In this document: positions 33,007 through 40,974 of the stretch, piece by piece
Layout of the letters: each line of letters begins with the position of its first letter
How positions within the stretch are numbered: the stretch's first letter is position 1
Assembly (NCBI RefSeq): GCF_009760925.1
Contig: NZ_VRLV01000002.1
Span: 496,001-560,000 of the forward strand
Direction: 5' to 3'
From: Nonomuraea typhae
GTDB lineage: Bacteria > Actinomycetota > Actinomycetes > Streptosporangiales > Streptosporangiaceae
DNA: 64,000 nt
Notes under the pieces: model-generated
Databases searched by the model: none
What the model was told of the DNA's origin: nothing
Seen by the model: only the letters and a program-made list of their open reading frames with translations
Made by a program: the position numbers and the translations under genes

Positions 33007-33872
33007 CCACCCTCCCCTCTGGCCGCGGCCTCCCGCAAAGCCCTCCCGGCCAGCACCCCGACCAGATGCCGCCGATATTCGGCAGTGGCATGAATGTCCG
33101 CCTCGGGTTCCACGGCATCCTGTACGGCCCGCGCGGCCGACGCCCAGTCCGCCGTGGCCGGAGGCCGATGCCCGCAGAACTCGGTCACCTCGACGACCAC
33201 CGGCACCACCGACACCCCGATGCACGCCACCTTGGCGACCGAGACCCGCAGATCCTCATCCAGCCCGACCAGCGCGCACACCCCGGCCAAGGCATAGTCC
33301 CCGTGCCTGCGGGCGACCTCGGCGAACGCCGTCCCGCATCTTTCCCCCAACGCCGGGAAAAAGGCGGACACGGCCAGTTCACCGGCCCGCAGGGCGGACT
33401 CCATCGGCCCCACGAAGAACGACTCCGCCTCCACCTCCCGCTCCCCGTCGCGGGCGGCCAGCCGTACCGAACCCCCGAGAAGAGCCAGTACGGCGGGCAG
33501 CTCGGCGGCCGGATCGGCGTGCGCCAGGCTGCCCACGACGGTGCCGCGGTTGCGGACGGCGGGGTGTGCCACCAGCGCCAGCGCCTGCCGCAGGAGGGGC
33601 TGCACGTCGGCCACCACCTCGGACCCGAACACCTGCGCGTGCCGGGCGAGAGCGCCCACCCGCACCCCGAACGGCGAGGTCTCGACCGTGGCCAGCTCGG
33701 TCAGCCTGCCGATGTCGACGAGGTGCGCCGGGGCGGCCAGGCGCATGTTGAGCATGGGGATCAGGCTCTGGCCGCCGGCGAGCACCTTGCCGTCCGGCCC
33801 CGCCTCGGCCAGGACGTCCAGGGCGCTCCGCAGGTCGCGCGGCGCGTGGTACTCGAACGGGGCAGGTTTCAC
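33003..33872 (-). CDS. Molybdenum hydroxylase FAD-binding subunit (CoxM-like)
   Basis: The 289-residue subunit begins (GTG) VKPAPFEYHAPRDLRSALDVL and has the FAD motifs AGGQSLIPMLNMRL and NRGTVVGSLAHADPAAELP, then a CO-dehydrogenase-type C-terminal domain. The start overlaps the preceding permease stop in a GTGA. The gene order permease - M - S - L is one tightly packed operon, which ties substrate uptake to the hydroxylase. Confidence 0.93.
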   Translation of the reverse strand: MKPAPFEYHAPRDLRSALDVLAEAGPDGKVLAGGQSLIPMLNMRLAAPAHLVDIGRLTELATVETSPFGVRVGALARHAQVFGSEVVADVQPLLRQALALVAHPAVRNRGTVVGSLAHADPAAELPAVLALLGGSVRLAARDGEREVEAESFFVGPMESALRAGELAVSAFFPALGERCGTAFAEVARRHGDYALAGVCALVGLDEDLRVSVAKVACIGVSVVPVVVEVTEFCGHRPPATADWASAARAVQDAVEPEADIHATAEYRRHLVGVLAGRALREAAARGEGG

Positions 33873-35224
33873 CCAGTCGTCTCCCTGATCTCGGACGGGT
33901 GGCCGGCGATCCATCTCAGCAGGTGGTAGCCGCCCACGACCACGATCGTGCCGAACGCGATGCCCTGCACCCGGAACTCCTCGCTGATGATCTGCTCGAC
34001 CGGCCCGATCGCCAGGATGATGCCCGCGCCGATCGGGACCATGTTCACCGGGTCGGCGAAGTCCACCCGGTTCTCCACCCAGATCTTGGCCCCGAGCAGG
34101 CCGATCATGCCATAGAGGATGACCGTGACCCCGCCCAGCACGCCGCCCGGCGTGGCGGCGACCAGCGCGCCGAACTTCGGGCACAGGCCGAACAGGATCG
34201 CGATCACGCCGGCGATGTAGTAGGCGGCGGTGGAGTAGACGCGGGTGGCGGCCATGACGCCGATGTTCTCGGCGTAGGTGGTGGTCGGGGATCCGCCGAC
34301 CGCGCTGGTGACGGCGGTGGCCAGGCCGTCGGCGGCGACGGCGCGGCCCACGTAGGGGTCGACGTCGGTCCCGGTCATCTCGCCGACGGCCTTGACGTGC
34401 CCGATGTTCTCCGCGATCAGGGCGATCACCGCGGGCAGGACCAGCAGGACCGCGCCGAATCGGATGTCGGGCCCCTGGAAGTTCGGCAGCCCGATCCAGT
34501 CGGCGCCGGCGACCTTGGAGAAGTCGACGCGCGGGTGGGTGTCGATCTTGCCGGTGGCGGCGTTCAGCGCGGTGACGTTACCGAAGATCCGGTCCGCGCC
34601 CCACGACAGCAGGAATCCGGCGACCAGCCCGACCAGGATGCCGATCCGCCCGATGAACCCCTTGAAGGCCACGATCACGACGAAGGTGATCAGCATGGTG
34701 ATCAGCGCCATCCACTGGTCCTGCGGCCAGTAGACCCGGGCCACCACGAACGCCAGCCCGAACCCGATGAGCATGACGACCGCGCCGGTGACCACGGGCG
34801 GGAAGATGCGGTGGATGACCTGCACCCCGAGGACGTGGATGGCCACCCCCGCCAGGGCCAGCACGAGTCCCGCGACGAGGATCGCGCCGGTGACGATCGC
34901 GTCGGCCGCCGGGGTGTCGCCGCCCATGAGCGCCCGGATCGCCAGGACGCCGCCCACGAACGAGGCGCTGGTGCCCAGGTAGCTGGGCACCTTCCCCTTG
35001 ACGATCAGCAGGAACAAGATGGTGGCGACCCCGGACATCATGATGGCCACGTTCGGATCGAGGCCCATCACGATCGGGAAGACGAAGGTCGCGCCGAACA
35101 TCGCGATCACGTGCTGCGCGCCGAACCCGGCCATCCGGGGCCAGGACAGGCGTTCGTCCGGCCGGACGACCTCGCCGGGAGCCAGGTGTTTGCCGTCGCC
35201 GTGTTTGGTCCAACCTGAAACCAT
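33869..35224 (-). CDS. NCS2-family nucleobase (uracil/xanthine-type) permease, copy A
   Basis: The 451-residue protein has about 14 hydrophobic helices and a soluble start HGDGKHLAPGEVVRPDE. It has the UraA-type blocks GFGAQHVIAMFGATFVFPIVMGL, a late ENIGHVKAVGEMTG and the family GGSPTTTYAENIG motif. The TTTYAENIGVMAATRVYST region is the conserved substrate-site helix. It probably imports a purine or pyrimidine base with protons. It is the first gene of the hydroxylase operon, overlapping CoxM by 4 bp. A close paralogue lies just upstream. Confidence 0.92.
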   Translation of the reverse strand: MVSGWTKHGDGKHLAPGEVVRPDERLSWPRMAGFGAQHVIAMFGATFVFPIVMGLDPNVAIMMSGVATILFLLIVKGKVPSYLGTSASFVGGVLAIRALMGGDTPAADAIVTGAILVAGLVLALAGVAIHVLGVQVIHRIFPPVVTGAVVMLIGFGLAFVVARVYWPQDQWMALITMLITFVVIVAFKGFIGRIGILVGLVAGFLLSWGADRIFGNVTALNAATGKIDTHPRVDFSKVAGADWIGLPNFQGPDIRFGAVLLVLPAVIALIAENIGHVKAVGEMTGTDVDPYVGRAVAADGLATAVTSAVGGSPTTTYAENIGVMAATRVYSTAAYYIAGVIAILFGLCPKFGALVAATPGGVLGGVTVILYGMIGLLGAKIWVENRVDFADPVNMVPIGAGIILAIGPVEQIISEEFRVQGIAFGTIVVVGGYHLLRWIAGHPSEIRETTG

Positions 35225-35377
35225 GAGAGCCCCTCTTCCACTGGGCCGTCGGTTCGGTGGCCGCCCCGCAGGCTCCTCCGCGGCGGTTTTCTCGCTTGAT
35301 CGGGCACATTAGGCCGGATCTCGCTGCCCTACACCGTCATGATCTGCCAAAGCTGCGCTCGTGACCAGTAGTGGTTG

Positions 35378-36691
35378 TCACATCGCCCGGCGTACGGCCC
35401 GCAGCACGTGGTAGCCGAGGAGCAGGACGATCGTGCCCAGCGTGATGCCGCCGAGGGAGAAGGTGCCGGTGATGGGGAAGGCGACCGGGCCGATGGCGCA
35501 GATGATCCCGGCGCCCACCGGGACCATGTTGGCCGGGTCGGCCAGGTTGACCTTGTTCTCGATCCAGATCTTGGCGCCGAGCAGGCCGATCATGCCGTAG
35601 AGGATCGTGGTCACCCCGCCCAGCACGCCGCCCGGGATCGCCGCGACCAGGGCGCCGAACTTCGGGCACAGGCCGAACAGGATCGCGATGACCGCGGCGA
35701 TGTAGTAGGCGGCGGTGGAGTAGACGCGGGTGGCGGCCATGACGCCGATGTTCTCGGCGTAGGTGGTGGTGGCCGAGCCGCCGACGGAGGTGGCGACCAC
35801 GGTGCCGACGCCGTCGGCCATGACCGCGCGGCCCATGTACCTGTCGACGTCCGCGCCGGTCATCTCGCCGACCGCCTTGACGTGGCCGACGTTCTCGGCG
35901 ATGAGCGCGATCACCACCGGGAGGCAGACGAGCACCGCCGACACCTCGAAGACCGGCCCGTGCAGTTCGGGCAGCCCGATCCAGTCGGCCCGCGCGACCG
36001 CGTCCAGGTTGATCCGCAGGTGCTCGGTGACCTTGCCGTCGCCGCCGGGCGCGGTGATCGGCCCGCCGATCAGGTCCCAGGCCCACGACAGCATGAAGCC
36101 GAACACCAGGCCCAGCAGCACGCCGATGCGGCCGAGGAAGCCGCGGAAGATCCCGATGAACACGAAGGAGGCGGCCATCGTCAGCAGGGCCACCCAGGGG
36201 TCCTGCGGCCAGTAGACGTCCGCGGCCACGTAGGCCATGCCGAACCCGATGAGCATGACCACGCCGCCGGTGACGATCGGCGGGAAGACGCGATGGATGA
36301 CGCCCACGCCCAGCCGGTGAATGGCCAGCCCCGCCAGCGCCAGCACGACGCCGACCACCAGCAGCGCCCCCGTGACCGTGGCGCTGTCGCCGCCGGCGGC
36401 CCGGATCGCCACGACCGCGCCCACGAACGAGGCGCTGGAGCCCACGTAGCTGGGCACCTTCCCCTGGACGATCAGCAGGAACAGGATCGTCGCGACGCCG
36501 GACATCATCACGGCCAGGTTCGCGTCCAGCCCCATGACCAGCGGAAAGACGAACGTCGCGCCGAACATCGCGATGACGTGCTGCGCGCCGAACCCGATCA
36601 TCCGCGGCCACGACAGCCGCTCGCCGGGCTTGACCACCTCCCCTGGCGCGAGATGCTTCCCGTCGCCGTGCAGCTTCCACCCGAATGCCAT
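35378..36691 (-). CDS. NCS2-family nucleobase permease, copy B
   Basis: The 437-residue paralogue of copy A shares near-identical blocks (HGDGKHLAPGEVVKPGERLSWPRM, GGSATTTYAENIGVMAATRVYST). It differs mainly in the loops around residues 200-260. The pair looks like a tandem duplication that has diverged. The 153-bp gap between them holds no gene. Being 5' of copy A, it may be the first gene of the whole run, or separate. Substrate preference (uracil versus xanthine/hypoxanthine) is not readable. Confidence 0.92.
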   Translation of the reverse strand: MAFGWKLHGDGKHLAPGEVVKPGERLSWPRMIGFGAQHVIAMFGATFVFPLVMGLDANLAVMMSGVATILFLLIVQGKVPSYVGSSASFVGAVVAIRAAGGDSATVTGALLVVGVVLALAGLAIHRLGVGVIHRVFPPIVTGGVVMLIGFGMAYVAADVYWPQDPWVALLTMAASFVFIGIFRGFLGRIGVLLGLVFGFMLSWAWDLIGGPITAPGGDGKVTEHLRINLDAVARADWIGLPELHGPVFEVSAVLVCLPVVIALIAENVGHVKAVGEMTGADVDRYMGRAVMADGVGTVVATSVGGSATTTYAENIGVMAATRVYSTAAYYIAAVIAILFGLCPKFGALVAAIPGGVLGGVTTILYGMIGLLGAKIWIENKVNLADPANMVPVGAGIICAIGPVAFPITGTFSLGGITLGTIVLLLGYHVLRAVRRAM

Positions 36692-36703
36692 CGTGCCTGC
36701 CCT

Positions 36704-36778
36704 TGCCTCTTACCAGCGGAGATGTCTCCTATTTGATGTCGGAGAGCACAATAGAGGCAGGAGTGACACGCGGTGTCA
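36704..36778. promoter_or_regulatory. Dyad-rich region upstream of NCS2 permease copy B
   Basis: Three dyads are packed in 75 bp: TGCCTCT ... AGAGGCA (36704 and 36753), GGAGA-TG-TCTCC (36718-36729), and TGACAC-GCG-GTGTCA (36764-36778) next to the S4-protein stop codon. The outer and middle dyads sit where the permease promoter should be. The last may be a terminator for the upstream gene. Confidence 0.45.
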
Positions 36779-36988
36779 TCAGGTCACGTGGATGGAGAAG
36801 CCGTCGCCCGTGACCACCTGGCCCGAGCGGATCTTGCAGGTCTTGCGCAACTCGACCTCGCCGTCCACCTTGACCATGCCCTCGGCGATCAGGTGCTTGG
36901 CCAGCCCGCCCGTCTCGGTGATGCCGCAGTACTTCAGCAGGTCGCACAGCGGGATGAAGTCAGAGTTCAGCTCGAAGTCCAGGTCCAC
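36779..36988 (-). CDS. Small S4-domain RNA-binding protein (YbcJ/YaaA-like)
   Basis: The 69-residue product is a single S4 domain: DLLKYCGITETGGLAKHLIAEGMVKVDGEVELRKTCKIRSGQVV. It has the KVDG...RKTCKIR core found in ribosome- or rRNA-associated small proteins. It begins 11 bp after pucR on the same strand. Its role is unknown; a housekeeping RNA-binding function is more likely than a catabolic one. Confidence 0.88.
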   Translation of the reverse strand: MDLDFELNSDFIPLCDLLKYCGITETGGLAKHLIAEGMVKVDGEVELRKTCKIRSGQVVTGDGFSIHVT

Positions 36989-36999
36989 AACGGCACAGC

Positions 37000-38610
37000 T
37001 TAGATGCCCCGCATCCGCAGCACGTGCAGGGCCAGCGTCAGGTTGAGGCGCAGGTGGTGGTCCTCGGTGAAGTTGCCGAGCATGCGTTCCAGCTTGCCGA
37101 TGCGGTAGCGCAGGGTGTTGTAGTGGAAGTGCAGCCTGCGGGCGGTCTCGGCGACGTTCAGGTTGGTCTCCAGCAGGACCTGCAGCGTGCGGCGCAGGTC
37201 ACCGTTCTCGGCGTCGTCGTCGCCGGCCAGCGGGCCCAGGGTCTCGCGGACGAACGCGTGCAGTTCCTCGGTGTCGTTGACCAGCGACAGCAGCCGGTAC
37301 ACCCCCAGCTGGTCGAAGTGCGCGACCGCGCCGGGGCCGTGGAGCTGGCGGCCCACCCGCGCCGCCTTCAGCGCCTGGGCGTACGCCTCGGGCAGCGTGG
37401 CCGGGGCCGTGCAGCGCCGGGAGGTGCCGGTCGAGAACGTGGCCGGGAGCGCGTCGGCCAGCGCCGCGGCGGCGTCCTTGGCCACCCTCGCGGCGTCCAG
37501 GCCGGCGTCCACCACCGCCACGACCTCGTGGGAGAACCCGGCCACCGCGCCGCGCGGGTCGTGCCGGCGCACGGCCGCGGTCCAGCCGTTGACCAGGCGG
37601 TCCTGGGCGCTGCGTTCGTCGCCGTCGGGGTCGAGCTCGGCCACCAGGACCGTGACCGGGCGCTCGAGGTCCCAGCCGAAGGCGCGGGCACGGGCGCCCA
37701 CCCGCTCGGCGGAGCCCGCCCGGCCGGTCAGGACGTCCCTCAGGAAGTCGGCGCGGTACTTGCTCTCCACCGCGTTGACCGCCTCCTGCCGGGTGACGAC
37801 CAGGGCGGCGACGGTGGCGGTGCGCTCGAGGATGCCGATGTCGCTGTCGCGGATGGCGCCGGCCGGGCTGTAGGCGATGATCCGGCCGTGGTGGTGACCG
37901 CCCGCGACCACGGGGACCGCGGCGAAGGTACGGCCGGCCGTACCGGAGCCGTCGAGTGAGCCGGGCGGCGGGCCCTCACGCGCGGCCGACTCGCGCAGCG
38001 CGGCCAGGTGGTCCGGCGGCCCGGCGGAGGCGAGCACCCGGCCGCCCCCGTCCACGGCGGCCACGGCCACGTCGAGCAGCGCGCCCACCTCGGCCGTCAC
38101 CTCGTTGAGCCCGCCACCGGCCAGGACGACCTGGACCAGCGCCCGGTGGGCCTCCTCGGCGCGGGCGAGGACGGCGGCCTGGCGGTTGAGGATGTCGGTG
38201 AGGACCTGGTTGAGGATGTCGTCGAAGCCGACGTCGTTGGGCAGGATGATCAGCGGGAACCCGAGCCGGTCGGCCTGCTCGACCATCTCCCCCGGCAGTT
38301 CGTCCACGTATCGGCCGAGTTTGATGGCGAGGGCGGCCAGGCCGCGCTCGTCGAGGTCGGCGACCAGGTGGCCGAGGGACTGCGGGGTGTTGCGCAGCGG
38401 GTAGCCGGTGGTGAGCAGCAGCTCGTGCGGCTTGACCCAGGCCAGGATGTCGGGCACCTCCATCACGTTGAGGCGCTGCACGATCCGGCCCAGGCCGCTC
38501 TCCCCCGCGATCAGGCGGGCCTCGGCGAGCGTCGAGACGCCCAGAACCTCTCCCACGGAGACGCCGTGGATGATCGTGCCCGTGCTGGCGAGGCGGACGG
38601 GGGGCTCCAT
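37000..38610 (-). CDS. PucR-family transcriptional regulator
   Basis: The 536-residue regulator has an N-terminal PucR domain (VSVGEVLGVSTLAEARLIAGESGLGRIVQRLNVME to about residue 135, with PHELLLTTGYPLRNT). A long central sensory/GGDEF-like region follows. The C-terminal PucR helix-turn-helix has TLQVLLETNLNVAETARRLHFHYNTLRYRIGKLERM. PucR proteins control purine-catabolic genes in Bacillus and related roles in actinomycetes. It is divergent from the allHFG-like operon and upstream of the permease/hydroxylase run, so it is the likely local controller of both (inference). Confidence 0.92.
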   Translation of the reverse strand: MEPPVRLASTGTIIHGVSVGEVLGVSTLAEARLIAGESGLGRIVQRLNVMEVPDILAWVKPHELLLTTGYPLRNTPQSLGHLVADLDERGLAALAIKLGRYVDELPGEMVEQADRLGFPLIILPNDVGFDDILNQVLTDILNRQAAVLARAEEAHRALVQVVLAGGGLNEVTAEVGALLDVAVAAVDGGGRVLASAGPPDHLAALRESAAREGPPPGSLDGSGTAGRTFAAVPVVAGGHHHGRIIAYSPAGAIRDSDIGILERTATVAALVVTRQEAVNAVESKYRADFLRDVLTGRAGSAERVGARARAFGWDLERPVTVLVAELDPDGDERSAQDRLVNGWTAAVRRHDPRGAVAGFSHEVVAVVDAGLDAARVAKDAAAALADALPATFSTGTSRRCTAPATLPEAYAQALKAARVGRQLHGPGAVAHFDQLGVYRLLSLVNDTEELHAFVRETLGPLAGDDDAENGDLRRTLQVLLETNLNVAETARRLHFHYNTLRYRIGKLERMLGNFTEDHHLRLNLTLALHVLRMRGI

Positions 38611-38619
38611 GTGGTGATT

Positions 38620-38666
38620 GTGACCCCAGAAGCGGTCTGTCAGGAAGAGCCAACCTTCCGGGTCAC
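38620..38666. promoter_or_regulatory. Long-spaced dyad in the pucR / allH divergent promoter
   Basis: GTGACCC (38620) and GGGTCAC (38660) are inverted copies 33 bp apart. Between them GGAAG-AGCCAAC-CTTCC forms a smaller dyad. The region also contains TTGGCAAATTT just to the right. A looped pair of half-sites for PucR is one possibility. Confidence 0.4.
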
Positions 38667-38740
38667 TGTTGGCAAATTTCTCCGTACGGGGTGTCGTGGG
38701 GCCGTTCTACGGTCAGGTCCATGGTCGGAAGGGGGATTCG

Positions 38741-39664
38741 GTGACGGTCAGTACACCTGCCAGGCGGCCGCGGACCCACATGACCGGAGCGGCCAGCACC
38801 GCCGTACGCCCGGTCCTGGAGTCGCCTCGCCGCCGCGCCCGCGTCCTGGCCGCCTTCCCGGCCGGCATCTACCTGGAGGTGCGCACCGACCTGGAGCCGT
38901 CGGTGATCGCGATCATCACGGGGGCGGCCACCCGGCTGCCCAACTCGGTGCTGCTCGCCGGCGACCTGCCACACGTCACGATGGGTGACGAGGCGGCGGT
39001 GGGCGAGGGCGTCATCGAGGTCGGCCGCCTGCGCCTGCGCGCCCGCCGCTGGTGGGACCCGGCCCCGCCCCTCGGGCGCGTCGATCCGGTACGGCTGGCC
39101 GCGCTCCCGCCGGGACCCGCGGGCCCTCCGGGACACGCGGGACCCGAGCCGGGCCTGGCCGGGCACCCGGCCGTGGACCTGCTGGCCGGCGCCTGCGCGA
39201 AGGGCTGGCTGCTCGGCGCCGTGAGCGCGGCCGAGCAGCTGGTGGGCCTCGGCCCCGGGCTCACCCCGAGCGGCGACGACGTCCTGGCCGGGCTGCTGGT
39301 GACGCTGCGGCACCTGGGGACGGCGGCCGGGGTGGAGCGGGCGGTGTGGCTGGCCGACTGGCTGGCGGCGACCGTCACCTACGACGCCCGCTCCCGGACC
39401 ACGCCGATCTCGGCGGCGTTGCTGCACTGCGCGGCCCGCGGCGAGTCGTGCCCCGAGGTGAGCGCGGTCCTGCGCGCCCTGACCGGCCGCCAGCTCCTGG
39501 AAGCGGCGCTGGCCCGGCTCCACCGCCTCGGCCACACCTCGGGCGCCGACCTGGCCCAGGGCGTCGCGATCGGCCTGGCCGCCGTCCGCTCCCTGGCCGC
39601 CCCGGCGCCCGCGAGCCGCGGAAACGGGCGGCGCAAGACCCTGCTGCGCGGTGGTGCCCGTTGA
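38741..39664 (+). CDS. allH: DUF2877 protein, AllH-like (oxamate carbamoyltransferase component)
   Basis: The GTG start is set by AAGGGGG 5-6 nt upstream; an in-frame ATG at 38669 lies within the regulatory region. The 307-residue protein carries the DUF2877 signature LVGLGPGLTPSGDDVLAGLLV and a late GADLAQGVAIGL. In Escherichia coli the DUF2877 protein (YlbF/AllH) works with FdrA/AllF and DUF1116/AllG in oxamate carbamoyl transfer at the end of allantoin breakdown. Here the three genes overlap one another, which strongly supports a complex. The function in actinomycetes is inferred from that order. Confidence 0.85.
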   Translation: MTVSTPARRPRTHMTGAASTAVRPVLESPRRRARVLAAFPAGIYLEVRTDLEPSVIAIITGAATRLPNSVLLAGDLPHVTMGDEAAVGEGVIEVGRLRLRARRWWDPAPPLGRVDPVRLAALPPGPAGPPGHAGPEPGLAGHPAVDLLAGACAKGWLLGAVSAAEQLVGLGPGLTPSGDDVLAGLLVTLRHLGTAAGVERAVWLADWLAATVTYDARSRTTPISAALLHCAARGESCPEVSAVLRALTGRQLLEAALARLHRLGHTSGADLAQGVAIGLAAVRSLAAPAPASRGNGRRKTLLRGGAR

Positions 39665-40974
39665 CCCGGGACCTGGTGAGCGTCCGCAAGGGTGTCTATC
39701 GCGACTCGGTCACCCTCATGCGCATCAGCAAGACCCTGTCCGACCTGGAGGGCGTGGAGGTGGCGGTGGTCGCCATGGCCACGCCGCTCAACCTCGATTT
39801 GGCCCGCGACCTGCGTTTCGCCATTCCCCCGGCCGACCCGGCCGACCTGCTGGTGGCGGTCCGCGGCGACGCCCCGGAGCCGGCCGAGGCGGAGCTGGAC
39901 CGCCTCCTGTCCGCGCACGAGGGCGGCGGCACGGCGGCCGTGGTCCAGCTCCCGCTCACCACGCAGTCGGCCGCCCGCCGTACCGAGGCCGACGTGGTCC
40001 TGGTCTCCGTCCCCGGCGAGCACGCGTTCGCGGAGGCGGCCGACGCCGTCGAGGCGGGCCTGCCGGTCATGGTGTTCAGCGACGGCGTCCCGGTGGAGCA
40101 GGAGATCGCCCTCAAGGATCGCGCGGCGGAGAAGGGCGTGCTGGTCATGGGACCCGACTGCGGCACCGCGGTGATCGCGGGCGTGGGCCTCGGGTTCGCG
40201 AACGTGCTGCGCCCCGGCCCGGTGGGCATCGTGGCCGCCTCGGGCACCGGCGCCCAGCAGATCGCGTGCCTGCTGGACCTGGCCGGGGTGGGCGTCAGCC
40301 ACATCCTGGGCGTCGGCGGCCGCGACCTGTCCCCGGAGGTCGGCGGACGCTCGGCCGGGCGGGCCATCGCGATGCTGGACGACGATCCGGCCACGGAGCT
40401 GATCGTGCTGGTCGCCAAACAGCCGGCGGTGCGGCCGGCCGTACCGAGGGTGACGAGGTTCGCGGAAGCGGGCACGGACCTGACGGCGGCGGCCGAGCGG
40501 GTGCTGAAGGAGCTGGGCAGGCCGGTTCCCGCCTGGCCGTCGTGGCCCGCGTGGTCGGGCAAGAGCGCGACCGGGGGCGTGCTGCACGGCATCTACTCGG
40601 GCGGCACGCTGTGCGCCGAGGCGCGGGAGGTGGCGGGAACGGGTGTGTTCACGGACTACGGCGACGACGCCTACACCAGGGGACGGCCCCATCCCATGAT
40701 CGATCCGACACTGCGGCTGGAGGCGCTGGCCGCCGTCCCGCGGGGGGACGCGGTGCTGATGGACGTGGTGCTGGGCCACGGCGCCGACCCGGATCCGGCC
40801 GCCTCCTACGCGCACGCCGTGGCCCGCTGCCCGGCCACGGTCGTGGTGGCGCTGGTCGGCACCGAGGGCGACCCGCAGGACCTGCACCGCCAGGCCGCCG
40901 CCTTCCGCGAGGCCGGCGCGGCCGTCTTCACCTCCAACGCCCAAGCCGCCCGGCATGCCAGGAGCCTGCTATGA
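39661..40974 (+). CDS. fdrA: FdrA/AllF-like protein (acyl-CoA synthetase-like, oxamate carbamoyltransferase component)
   Basis: I take the TTG in a TTGA overlap with the allH stop as start (437 residues); GTG at 39676 is the alternative. The N-terminal VRKGVYRDSVTLMRISKTL is typical of FdrA. Two CoA-ligase-like Rossmann parts follow: VLVMGPDCGTAVIAGVGLGFAN with GIVAASGTGAQQIACLLD, then ILGVGGRDLSPEVGG with FTDYGDDAYTRGRPHPMIDP. The Escherichia coli protein is about 120 residues longer. It would form the catalytic assembly with AllG and AllH. The carbamate kinase that normally uses the carbamoyl phosphate is absent from the window. Confidence 0.85.
   Translation: MTRDLVSVRKGVYRDSVTLMRISKTLSDLEGVEVAVVAMATPLNLDLARDLRFAIPPADPADLLVAVRGDAPEPAEAELDRLLSAHEGGGTAAVVQLPLTTQSAARRTEADVVLVSVPGEHAFAEAADAVEAGLPVMVFSDGVPVEQEIALKDRAAEKGVLVMGPDCGTAVIAGVGLGFANVLRPGPVGIVAASGTGAQQIACLLDLAGVGVSHILGVGGRDLSPEVGGRSAGRAIAMLDDDPATELIVLVAKQPAVRPAVPRVTRFAEAGTDLTAAAERVLKELGRPVPAWPSWPAWSGKSATGGVLHGIYSGGTLCAEAREVAGTGVFTDYGDDAYTRGRPHPMIDPTLRLEALAAVPRGDAVLMDVVLGHGADPDPAASYAHAVARCPATVVVALVGTEGDPQDLHRQAAAFREAGAAVFTSNAQAARHARSLL

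Noticed and set aside
30074..33872. True aerobic CO dehydrogenase
   Set aside because: The active-site loop is YRGAGR (form II) rather than the CSFR-type loop of CO-oxidising enzymes, and the CoxG-like gene is 22 kb away.
33869..36691. Assembly duplication of the NCS2 permease
   Set aside because: The two genes differ in many positions and in loop length, so they are diverged tandem paralogues rather than an artefact.
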